Positions 18,597 to 25,281 of a DNA stretch of 41,115 nt are shown here, piece by piece (the stretch's first letter is position 1; each line of letters begins with the position of its first letter). The stretch is from assembly GCF_009766085.1 (NCBI RefSeq), contig NZ_LMUF01000010.1, forward strand, positions 273,901 through 315,015. The letters run 5' to 3'. A program made the translations under genes and the position numbers. Source of the stretch: Burkholderia sp. S171. GTDB taxonomy: Bacteria; Pseudomonadota; Gammaproteobacteria; Burkholderiales; Burkholderiaceae. A model generated the notes under the pieces. The model did not search any database. It worked only from the letters and a program-made list of their open reading frames with translations, and had not been told where the DNA came from.

Positions 18597-19694
18597 ATGA
18601 ATCTCGCCGATATTTTCGCCGATATGCCCACTCCTCTCCGCCCAGGCTCCGCGCGCGTCAGTGTCGAACGCTGGGGTGAGTTGCCCGGCGGCGACGTGGC
18701 GCGCCTGTTCACGCTGCGCAATGTGCACGGCATGCGCGTCGCCATCAGCGATCTCGGCGCGACGCTGGTCTCGTGGAATACGGCCGATCGCACGGGACGC
18801 GTGGCCGATGTCCTGCTGGGCCACGACACGCCCGCCGAATATTTCGCCGGCCATGCTTATCTCGGCGGTGTGATCGGGCGCTGGGCAAACCGGATCGAGA
18901 ACGCGCGCTTCGCACTCGACAACGTCGCGTATTCGCTCGACCGCAACGAGGGTGACAACTTGCTGCATGGCGGCACGGCAGGCTTTCATCGCGCGCTATG
19001 GGACGCGCAAGAGGTGGACGGCGGGCTGGTCCTCACGCATGAATCGCCGGAGGGCGACGCAGGTTTCCCCGGCAATGTATTGACCACACTACGCTACACG
19101 CTCGATGACGACGGCACGCTGACGCTCGCGTATGAAGCCGTATCGGATGCGCCTACGCCGCTCAACCTGACGAACCATGCCTGCTTCAATTTATCCGGCG
19201 ACGAAACTGCCGATATCCGCGGCCACGTCATCTCCATCGATGCCGACACATTCTTCGAAGTTGACGCCGCGCTGATCCCCGAAGGCCGCGTGCAGGTCGC
19301 GGGCCATGCGTTCGATTTCCGTGCAAGCGCTCCGCTCGGCGCGCGGCTCGACTGGCCGCACGATCAGCTCGCGCGTGCAGGCGGCTTCGATCATTGTTAT
19401 GTCGTAGGTGAAAACGGCGAAACGCTCAAGCCCGTCGTGCGGCTCTACGACCCCGGCAGTGGCCGCGAGTTGACGATGGGAACCAACGCGCCCGGCGTGC
19501 AGTTCTATACCGGCAATCATCTCGATGGCATCGTGGGACGGCACGGATGGCGTTACGGCAAACACGCCGGCCTGTGCCTCCAGGCCGGCGCGTTCCCGAA
19601 CCAGGTCAACATGGCGGACGCGGGCAGCGTGATCGTGAGGCCCGGAGAACCATACCGCCAAGTCACGTGGTATCGGCTGGGTCTACAGCAATAG
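18597..19694 (+). CDS. galM: Aldose 1-epimerase (mutarotase)
   Basis: A 365-residue GalM-type enzyme that interconverts alpha and beta anomers of aldoses. Here it probably supplies the anomer used by xylose isomerase. Typical features are YLGGVIGRWANRIENARFAL, the substrate-binding His in LLHGGTAGFHRALWD, LTNHACFNLSGD with the catalytic His, FDHCYV, and LCLQAGAFPNQVN with the catalytic Glu position replaced by Gln-Ala in this reading; the active-site base should be confirmed by alignment. The start at 18597 is 11 bases after xylR. A second ATG nine codons in (MPTPLRPG) is also possible. Its stop lies five bases from the stop of the opposing cupredoxin gene. Confidence 0.9.
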   Translation: MNLADIFADMPTPLRPGSARVSVERWGELPGGDVARLFTLRNVHGMRVAISDLGATLVSWNTADRTGRVADVLLGHDTPAEYFAGHAYLGGVIGRWANRIENARFALDNVAYSLDRNEGDNLLHGGTAGFHRALWDAQEVDGGLVLTHESPEGDAGFPGNVLTTLRYTLDDDGTLTLAYEAVSDAPTPLNLTNHACFNLSGDETADIRGHVISIDADTFFEVDAALIPEGRVQVAGHAFDFRASAPLGARLDWPHDQLARAGGFDHCYVVGENGETLKPVVRLYDPGSGRELTMGTNAPGVQFYTGNHLDGIVGRHGWRYGKHAGLCLQAGAFPNQVNMADAGSVIVRPGEPYRQVTWYRLGLQQ

Positions 19695-19699
19695 TCCCT

Positions 19700-20071
19700 T
19701 TATTTCACCACGATCGTGCCCGTCATATGCGGATGGATCGAACAGAAATACTTGTACGTGCCGGGCTTCGCGAACGTCTGTGAAAAGTGCTCCCCGGAAT
19801 CGAGCGGCGCCGATTTGAATTCGCGCGGCGTTGCATCGTTGACAATGGTATGAGGCATGTCGTCGTGGTTCTCCCATGTCACGGTCGACCCTGCTGCAAC
19901 AGACAACTGAGCAGGACTAAACGAAAAATTGTCGATCACAACGGTAGCGGCCGGCTTAGCCTCGGCAGCGAACGCGGACGTAGCCGCCAGTGCCGTCGCG
20001 AAGCATAGTGCGGCTATTGTTTTAGCGACAGTCTTCGCTATCCATACGCCCTGAAAATCCGGCATTGTCAT
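19700..20071 (-). CDS. Exported cupredoxin (amicyanin/pseudoazurin-like blue copper protein)
   Basis: A small periplasmic copper protein with a signal peptide (VAKTIAALCFATALAATSAFA) and one cupredoxin domain. The type 1 copper ligands are visible: His in DDMPHTIV, then Cys, His and Met in YKYFCSIHPHMTG. Probable role is electron transfer or copper handling. The reading frame reaches an ATG at 20104 that overlaps the metallophosphoesterase stop by four bases. A ribosome site (GGAGA) six bases before the ATG at 20071 makes that start more likely. Co-transcription with the metallophosphoesterase is clear. The gene pair sits opposite an ECF sigma operon with matching promoter elements. Confidence 0.9.
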   Translation of the reverse strand: MTMPDFQGVWIAKTVAKTIAALCFATALAATSAFAAEAKPAATVVIDNFSFSPAQLSVAAGSTVTWENHDDMPHTIVNDATPREFKSAPLDSGEHFSQTFAKPGTYKYFCSIHPHMTGTIVVK

Positions 20072-20100
20072 CATCGTTCTCCGCTTGTTCAAGATGGCGC

Positions 20101-21066
20101 TCATACGCTAAGCCGCGTGTCGACAATGGCCAGGTCAGCTTTGCCTGGAACATAGTTGACCGTGCGTACGCCCAGCATCTTGCGTAGCGTGTCGGCGGGA
20201 ACTTTCATCGGACCAGGACCTGCTGCTGTGCCGGGCGCCGGCTGCGGAAATGCGGTGGACAACGCCGAATAGAAGTTGATCTCGCCTTCAACTTTTTGCG
20301 CGACCTGGTGCACATGGCCGTTAAGCACCGTGACGGAACCAAAGCGTTTCATCATGGCCAGCGCCTGCGCGCTGTCATCCGTACCCCAGCCCCACTGCGG
20401 ATACAAAGACCAGAGGGGGATATGCGCGAACACGACTATCGGCGTGCTGCTCGTGCGCGCGTGCAGGTCTTGCTTCAGCCACGCTAGCTGCTCATCGCCG
20501 AGAAAACCCAGGCCGCCGCCACGCAGATCAAGCACGTTGGTCAAGCCGATGAAATGCACCCCGCCCTGATCGAAGCTGTACCACTTGGGGTCCGCGGGTT
20601 TGGCGAAGCGCTCGAAATAGGAACCGCCGTCGTCGACGAGCACGTCGTGCTCGCCCGGTACGTAGTGCACATCGAGTCCGGCGCTCTGGACGATCTGCGT
20701 GGCGGTGTCGAACTCGCCGGGTTTGGACAGGTGGCTGATGTCGCCGGTATGGATGATGAACCTGGGTTTCTCCGAGCTCGTGCGGATCTTGTCGACCGCT
20801 TCCTGCAAGGTGCTCGCTGGATCGAGGTTCGGGTCCTTGCTGAAGCCTATGTGACTGTCGCTGATCTGCACGAAGCTGAACGCATGACGGTCGGTTTCTG
20901 CAGCCTGTGCGGTGCCGCCTATCAGCTTCGACCCCGGCACGCCGCCGTTCAACGTCCACAGCATGCCTGCACCGGCCCATGCCATGCACGTCAGTGCGGT
21001 ACGCCGTCTGGCGCCGTGGTCCGTGAGGGGTTCGGGCGGGAGGATTTTTTTGTCGAGGGCGGGCAT
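20101..21066 (-). CDS. Exported calcineurin-like metallophosphoesterase
   Basis: A 321-residue enzyme of the calcineurin-like phosphoesterase family. Metal-binding blocks in order are QISDSHIGF (DxH), HTGDISHL (GDxxH), VPGEHDVL (in place of the usual GNHD), FAHIPLWS and LNGHVHQV (GHxH). The N-terminus has ARRRTALT before a hydrophobic stretch ending near AQAA, resembling a twin-arginine export signal. It shares a transcript with the cupredoxin, overlapping it or nearly so. The Asn to Glu change in GNHD concerns a metal ligand and may reflect altered metal use or substrate. Substrate unknown. A GGGAATAAA promoter-like element lies about 100 bases upstream. Confidence 0.9.
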   Translation of the reverse strand: MPALDKKILPPEPLTDHGARRRTALTCMAWAGAGMLWTLNGGVPGSKLIGGTAQAAETDRHAFSFVQISDSHIGFSKDPNLDPASTLQEAVDKIRTSSEKPRFIIHTGDISHLSKPGEFDTATQIVQSAGLDVHYVPGEHDVLVDDGGSYFERFAKPADPKWYSFDQGGVHFIGLTNVLDLRGGGLGFLGDEQLAWLKQDLHARTSSTPIVVFAHIPLWSLYPQWGWGTDDSAQALAMMKRFGSVTVLNGHVHQVAQKVEGEINFYSALSTAFPQPAPGTAAGPGPMKVPADTLRKMLGVRTVNYVPGKADLAIVDTRLSV

Positions 21067-21143
21067 GAACGGCTCCTGGTGGATGGGTGAGAAAAACGGG
21101 TATGCAACAGGTATGGAAGGTACGGATGCATTGCCCGATGCCC

Positions 21144-21174
21144 ATCAAACTCAGAAGCTCACTGCTTTATTCCC
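21144..21174 (-). promoter_or_regulatory. Candidate ECF-sigma promoter for metallophosphoesterase-cupredoxin
   Basis: On the minus strand CGGGAATAAAGCAG is followed, 15 bases after the AAA, by GTTTGA. The plus-strand element at 21205-21234 has CGGGAATAAATCAG with GTAAGT at the same spacing. The shared long -35 and GT-led -10 look like one ECF promoter class used in both directions. Confidence 0.65.
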
Positions 21175-21204
21175 GGTGAATTTTTTCGCCAAACACGCAT
21201 AATC

Positions 21205-21234
21205 GGGAATAAATCAGACCGCCGAGTGGTAAGT
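21205..21234 (+). promoter_or_regulatory. Candidate autoregulated ECF promoter for the sigma/anti-sigma operon
   Basis: CGGGAATAAATCAG (21204-21217) with GTAAGT at 21229-21234. It mirrors the element upstream of the metallophosphoesterase; the two are separated by 28 bases. It lies about 130 bases upstream of the sigma-factor ATG, giving a long leader. Autoregulation is typical of ECF sigma factors. Confidence 0.65.
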
Positions 21235-21309
21235 AGAGTTGAGAGCCGGCGTCTTGAGTTGCGGTGTTGCAGGCAGTCCGGCGACCCGCCATGCACGTCC
21301 GTGCGTGGC

Positions 21310-21336
21310 GCACGTTCTGCACGTTCAGCACGTTCC
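21310..21336 (+). repeat. Three tandem 9-base repeats in the sigma-factor leader
   Basis: GCACGTTCT, GCACGTTCA and GCACGTTCC follow each other without gaps, 31 bases before the sigma-factor ATG. A related GCACGTCCG occurs just upstream at about 21294. The 9-base period and the leader position suggest a protein or RNA binding array, or slippage. Confidence 0.8.
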
Positions 21337-21367
21337 GCGGTAACACCGTTTGCCAGGGAGAGTACCG

Positions 21368-21976
21368 ATGGCGAAGCACTCGCCGAATCGCTTCGATGCG
21401 CTGATGCTTCCGCATCTGGACGCGGCGTATAACCTTGCCCGCTGGTTGAGCGGCAGTCCCACGGACGCCGACGACGTCGTGCAGGAAGCCTTCCTGAGAG
21501 CCTTTCGTTTCTTCGATGGCTACGAGGGCGACAATCCGCGCGCCTGGCTGCTGGCGATCGTGCGCAACACGTGGTTCACCGAGTGGCGCAGGCAACATAA
21601 CCGCGCCGATTCCACGCCCTACGACGACTCGCTCAATGTCGACGATCAGCTTCCCGGCTGGGCCGACGAAAGCGGTGAAGATCCGGAGAAGCTGGCGGTG
21701 CGTCAAGACGAGACTGAGCTCGTGCATCGGGCGTTGGCTACGTTGCCGGTTGAATATCGTGAGGTGATCGTGTTGCGTGAACTTGAAGACATGAGCTACA
21801 AGGACGTAGCGGCCGTGGCGGGGATACCCATGGGGACGGTCATGTCACGGCTTTCGCGCGCGCGCCGCCTGTTGTGCGCGGCTGTACGGGCGGCCCAGGG
21901 CGGGCCGGAACAGCAGGCGATCCGCCTGGTCAAAACACCACCCGCCGGTCCGGAGGAGTCCAAGCGTGGAAACTAA
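21368..21976 (+). CDS. ECF-type RNA polymerase sigma factor
   Basis: A 202-residue group 4 sigma-70 protein. Region 2 is at about residues 18-80 (YNLARWLSGSPTDADDVVQE, AWLLAIVRNTWFTEWRR) and region 4 at about 120-175 (ALATLPVEYREVIVLRELED, YKDVAAVAGIPMGTVMSRLS). The start is the ATG at 21368 behind AGGGAGAG; the open frame extends upstream to a TTG at 21350. It overlaps the next gene, a single-span membrane protein that is the presumed anti-sigma factor. The shared promoter elements suggest it controls its own operon and the divergent metallophosphoesterase-cupredoxin pair. The inducing signal is unknown. Confidence 0.94.
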   Translation: MAKHSPNRFDALMLPHLDAAYNLARWLSGSPTDADDVVQEAFLRAFRFFDGYEGDNPRAWLLAIVRNTWFTEWRRQHNRADSTPYDDSLNVDDQLPGWADESGEDPEKLAVRQDETELVHRALATLPVEYREVIVLRELEDMSYKDVAAVAGIPMGTVMSRLSRARRLLCAAVRAAQGGPEQQAIRLVKTPPAGPEESKRGN

Positions 21977-22649
21977 ATCCAACTCATCGCTCGCTGAGAA
22001 ACTGCGCGACGGTTCGCTTTACGAACGCGCTCCGGAATCCTTGCGCGTGCAGGTGCAAGCCCGGTTGAAAGCAGAAACAGCCAGGAAAAGTCCGTCGCCT
22101 CGGAGCTGGTCGTGGCGCATGGCAGGGCTGCCATTCATCGGCGGAGGAATTGCGGGAATCGGCTTGTGCTCGCTGGTCTTCATGACGCTGCTCTGGACTC
22201 AACCGCCGCCCCGCGGCGGTGATCTGCAGCAGGAGATCGTCTCAAGCCATGTACGGGCGCTGATCTCGGCGCGCACGATGGATGTGCTGTCGAGCGACCA
22301 GCATACGGTCAAGCCCTGGTTCAACGGGCGCATTGACTATGCGCCGCCTGTGGTCGATCCGAAGGCTCAAGGCTTTCCGCTGGTTGGCGGACGGCTCGAT
22401 TATGTAGACCATCGTCCTGTTGCCGTCATGATCTACCAGTATCTGAAGCATCCGATCGACTTGTATGTCTTCCCTGAAGATCATGGCAAAAACGCGCATT
22501 CGTCCACGCCTCTTGTCACGCAATCCGACGATGGCTATTCGCTGGTCGAGTGGCATCAGGACGGCATGGTGTATTGGGCAATCAGCGATGCATCGCCTGT
22601 CTACATCAAGCGGTTCGCCGAAGCGATCAAGGCGGGAACGCGGCAATAG
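21966..22649 (+). CDS. Membrane anti-sigma factor
   Basis: A 227-residue protein starting at a GTG (21966) with a strong ribosome site (GGAGGAG) inside the end of the sigma gene; the two genes overlap by 11 bases. A cytoplasmic segment (about residues 1-50) precedes one membrane segment (FIGGGIAGIGLCSLVFMTLL, about 53-75). About 150 periplasmic residues follow. There is no HxxxCxxC zinc motif, so it is not a ZAS-type anti-sigma factor. The role is inferred from gene order, overlap and topology. The C-terminal part (DGYSLVEWHQDGMVYWAISD) resembles periplasmic domains of anti-sigma factors of this operon type in related bacteria. Confidence 0.85.
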   Translation: METKSNSSLAEKLRDGSLYERAPESLRVQVQARLKAETARKSPSPRSWSWRMAGLPFIGGGIAGIGLCSLVFMTLLWTQPPPRGGDLQQEIVSSHVRALISARTMDVLSSDQHTVKPWFNGRIDYAPPVVDPKAQGFPLVGGRLDYVDHRPVAVMIYQYLKHPIDLYVFPEDHGKNAHSSTPLVTQSDDGYSLVEWHQDGMVYWAISDASPVYIKRFAEAIKAGTRQ

Positions 22650-23300
22650 GCGGGACCGCGTGGCTTGACACCGGTGGTCAGCGGTTCACTTGTTCGCGGG
22701 CCGCTGCGATGGTTAGCGTCATGGCGCCACCCGAACCGCTCCTGCGCACCCGCTTTGTATTCGGCCTCGCCGCTTCGTTGGTTGCGCTCCGACCCTAGCC
22801 ACCGCCCCTCACGGCGATCGGTTCTGCTGCATCAACATCTCCTCCTCCATCCACGTTCGCTCGGGCGACCGCGCGATCAAACATCCACACATGCCGGCCC
22901 TTGTGTCTGCAGACGAATAGGCGTCTCATGTAAAAACCGTTTCGCGTGCGGAATTATCGGACGAGGTGATCGTTTTCATTTGTAGGAGCCATGCCACAGG
23001 AACGCTTAGGGCAGATGTCTTCACCCCACTTACGGTCACCCGATATGTCGCCGATTTTCCGAATAGTTGTCGTCAAACATATTACTTAATGCTGTCTATA
23101 TTCTTGCAAACAAGTGCGATAACTGCAGTCTTGTAACGATCGGAAAAATGGCGCGTAACGTCTGTAATGGCACTTCGTGGTCAACTGAATTAGCGTTCAG
23201 TTGTGCTCCTTTAATGCAGCGGACTCGCGAGACGGTCCGGAATCTGCTTGCGGTAAGAAAGCCGGGGAGCGTGTCGTCAAACCAGGTTGGGAGAAATGTC
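22650..23300. other. Intergenic region after the anti-sigma gene
   Basis: About 650 bases with no convincing gene. A 30-codon frame at 22708-22797 (MVSVMAPPEPLLRTRFVFGL) looks like a hydrophobic N-terminus but stops at once. Base composition becomes more AT-rich from about 23040. CAACTGAA (23182-23189) and TTCAGTTG (23196-23203) form a perfect 8-bp inverted repeat with a 6-base centre. It lies about 100 bases before the next gene and is a possible operator or leader hairpin. Confidence 0.5.
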
Positions 23301-23660
23301 GTGAAACGCCTGAATTCTTGCTTGCCGCTGGCAGCGGTGGCAGTCGCCGCAGCCTGTATTTGCGGACCGGCGAATGCTGCACGTGTTTTCGTGGGTGTGG
23401 GGGTGGGAGTACCTTATTACTATCCGGTCGCGCCCGTTCCTTACTACTACCCTTACGCGCCGGTCGTAGCTGTACCGGCGCCACCGGTCGACTATGTCGA
23501 ACAGGGACCAGCGCAGGACCCGGGGCCATCAGCCGATGCCTCCGGACAGCAGCGCGGTTCCTGGTACTACTGCGAGGCATCGAAAGCGTATTACCCGTAT
23601 GTGAAGGAATGCCCGGCGGGCTGGCGTCCCGTGGCGCCCCAGCCAGGCAACTCTCAGTAA
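23301..23660 (+). CDS. Secreted Tyr/Pro-rich protein
   Basis: A 119-residue protein starting at GTG 23301, with GGGAG about eight bases upstream. The longer open frame from 23067 has no signal peptide at its start, whereas GTG gives a clean one (KRLNSCLPLAAVAVAAACIC, cleaved near NAAR). A Tyr/Pro-rich stretch follows (YYYPVAPVPYYYPYAP). The C-terminal motif is WYYCEASKAYYPYVKECPAG, with two cysteines that could form a disulfide. This end motif recurs in small exported proteins of Burkholderiales as I recall them. Function unknown; a surface or periplasmic role is likely. It is followed 25 bases later by a glycine-zipper lipoprotein. Confidence 0.8.
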   Translation: MKRLNSCLPLAAVAVAAACICGPANAARVFVGVGVGVPYYYPVAPVPYYYPYAPVVAVPAPPVDYVEQGPAQDPGPSADASGQQRGSWYYCEASKAYYPYVKECPAGWRPVAPQPGNSQ

Positions 23661-23685
23661 TCCTTGAACGGAAGATCAAAGCGTC

Positions 23686-24222
23686 ATGAAGTATCCAAGA
23701 CTTGTATTACTCGTTTCGATGGGGGTTTCGCTGGGCATTCTTGGCGGGTGCGCCGTGGTGCCCCAGGGACCGAGCGTGATGGCCCTTCCTGGTACTGGCA
23801 AGACGTTTGACCAGTTCCGCGCGGATGACGGTTCTTGTCGTCAGTTTGCGTATGGACAGGTGGGGGGCGACCAGGCTAATCAGTCCACGACCAATAGCGC
23901 CGTGGGCAGTGCGGTGGTCGGTACCGCGATAGGCGCCGCGGCAGGAGCGGCGTTCGGCGGTGGTTCGGGCGCAGCAATCGGCGCCGGCGCCGGTCTGCTG
24001 GGCGGCAGCCTGTTTGGTGCGTCCAACGCGCAAGGTTCGGCGTACGACGTGCAGCGACGCTATGACTACGCGTATCTGCAGTGCATGTATGCGAACGGCA
24101 ACCGCGTGCCAATGCGCGGGCGAATGATGAGCGCACCGGCACCGCAAGGCGTTTATTCGACGCAACCGCCGCCTCCGCCCCCGCCGCCCGGGATGCCGCC
24201 GCCTCCGCCGCCGGGGTATTGA
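23686..24222 (+). CDS. Glycine-zipper lipoprotein
   Basis: A 178-residue lipoprotein. The signal peptide ends in the lipobox LGGC (cysteine about residue 22). A glycine-zipper region follows (VGSAVVGTAIGAAAGAAFGG and IGAGAGLLGGSLFGA), like those of Rick_17kDa/OmpA-linker and YMGG-type outer-membrane lipoproteins. Between is YAYLQCMYANGNRVPM. The C-terminus is a polyproline tail with two runs of seven or eight prolines. Such zippers can insert into or span the outer membrane. The preceding secreted protein is probably co-expressed. A large nested inverted repeat begins 20 bases after the stop. Confidence 0.85.
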   Translation: MKYPRLVLLVSMGVSLGILGGCAVVPQGPSVMALPGTGKTFDQFRADDGSCRQFAYGQVGGDQANQSTTNSAVGSAVVGTAIGAAAGAAFGGGSGAAIGAGAGLLGGSLFGASNAQGSAYDVQRRYDYAYLQCMYANGNRVPMRGRMMSAPAPQGVYSTQPPPPPPPPGMPPPPPPGY

Positions 24223-24242
24223 AGAAGGCGCACTTTCGCAGG

Positions 24243-24291
24243 TTTCGTTCGCACCCGGCCAACGGGTTCTGTTGGAGCAGTGCGAACGAAA
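24243..24291. repeat. Nested inverted repeat after the lipoprotein gene
   Basis: TTTCGTTCGCAC (24243-24254) pairs perfectly with GTGCGAACGAAA (24280-24291). Inside it CCAAC pairs with GTTGG around GGGTTCT. This would fold as a two-step hairpin 20 bases after the lipoprotein stop. It lacks a T-run. It may be a transcript-end structure. Confidence 0.65.
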
Positions 24292-24294
24292 AAT

Positions 24295-24435
24295 CTATCC
24301 CTGCGTACGGATCGAATTGCTGATTCCGCGCGCGCAATCAATTAACGCCGGTGCCAGGCGCTGCTCCGCTTCGGCGAGCGTCCAGCGACTTGTGGGCGCA
24401 ACAACATGTACGGACCCCACCGGCCGCCGGCCGCC
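24295..24435 (-). pseudogene. Relic of an IclR-type regulator C-terminus
   Basis: On the minus strand the frame ending at 24295 reads GSVHVVAPTSRWTLAEAEQR then LAPALIDCARGISNSI. This has the form of the last 35-40 residues of IclR-family regulators (a beta-strand, PTSR, then a final helix ending in IS). Upstream of about 24435 the frame turns into Arg-rich nonsense and the sensor and DNA-binding domains are absent. I read it as a fragment left after deletion. The match is by eye. Confidence 0.5.
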
Positions 24436-24592
24436 GTTCGCCGTCAACCACGGCCGCTGCCGTTGCCGTTGCCGAAAAAAAACCTCCGGGAACCGAAGAA
24501 GCGTAAATTCATTGGATAGGTTCCGGCCTGTTGCGTGGATCATGCGACGGGTCAAACGTCGAAGTCGGACACGGTGTACAGGAGGAGCAGCC

Positions 24593-25066
24593 ATGAACAC
24601 AAAACAAAGTAAAAAGGGACATCTCGAAGCCGCAGCGTCGCATCACGAGCAGGCCGCGCGATTTCATCGCGAGGCGTCACACCATTTCGGAGCAGGCAAG
24701 GACTACGACCACGCCGCCCATCAAGCGGTCATGGCACATGGTTATGCGCTTCACGCCATAGACGAAGCCAACAACGTCGTCAAACACAACGCGGGCGCGT
24801 CGACCGTATTACCACCGCCAACAGGGTCCGCTGAACACAGCACCACCGCAGCGCAGCATCACGCGGCAGCCGCGGAACTGCATGGACAAGCAGCGCAGCA
24901 TTTGCGCCACGCAGCCAAGCTCTTCGACGATGACCGTAGCGCCGTCGCTCACGACACCCAGGTAGCGTTTTCCCTTGCCGTGCGCGCGCTCGCTCATTGC
25001 AACGAGGCGGCCAGACAGCATGTCACGTCAACGCGTGATAAAACCCCGGTCACCGGCGCGGCCTGA
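24593..25066 (+). CDS. His/Ala-rich protein with internal duplication
   Basis: A 157-residue protein starting at ATG 24593 behind an excellent ribosome site (AGGAGGAG). It has no signal peptide and appears cytoplasmic and helical. Two halves resemble each other: SHHEQAARFHREASHHFGAG through AHGYALHAIDEANNVVKH, and AQHHAAAAELHGQAAQHLRH through FSLAVRALAHCNEAARQH. A Pro/Ser/Thr linker joins them (about residues 75-85). The regularly spaced histidines could bind metal or may only be helix-surface residues. I do not recognise a named family. It stands alone between the lipoprotein region and the opposing diguanylate cyclase gene. Confidence 0.8.
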   Translation: MNTKQSKKGHLEAAASHHEQAARFHREASHHFGAGKDYDHAAHQAVMAHGYALHAIDEANNVVKHNAGASTVLPPPTGSAEHSTTAAQHHAAAAELHGQAAQHLRHAAKLFDDDRSAVAHDTQVAFSLAVRALAHCNEAARQHVTSTRDKTPVTGAA

Positions 25067-25281
25067 GAGCGTGCGTTTGAAAGGATGTTGCCGCGAGCAA
25101 GTAAGGGATGGCAACCAAGGCACAGCAACGTAAGGACACCATCACCGCCCTGGCCTCTTCGATCGGAACCCGCTGATCGAATGCCGGGGCGTGTCCTCGT
25201 CACTATCAGCCTATGCTCACGCATCAGTAAAAGTCACGCCGATGCACGCCTTGCATCAAGCCGCGGGCTTTGAAATCCGGC

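Noticed and set aside
22708..22797. 30-codon frame with a hydrophobic N-terminus after the anti-sigma gene
   Set aside because: Stops at once; the same frame continues after the TAG with low-complexity Pro/Ser sequence. Possibly a relic, but no family can be named.
25108..25176. 22-codon frame MATKAQQRKDTITALASSIG
   Set aside because: Too short to judge and without a clear ribosome site; could be a decayed gene start but nothing supports it.
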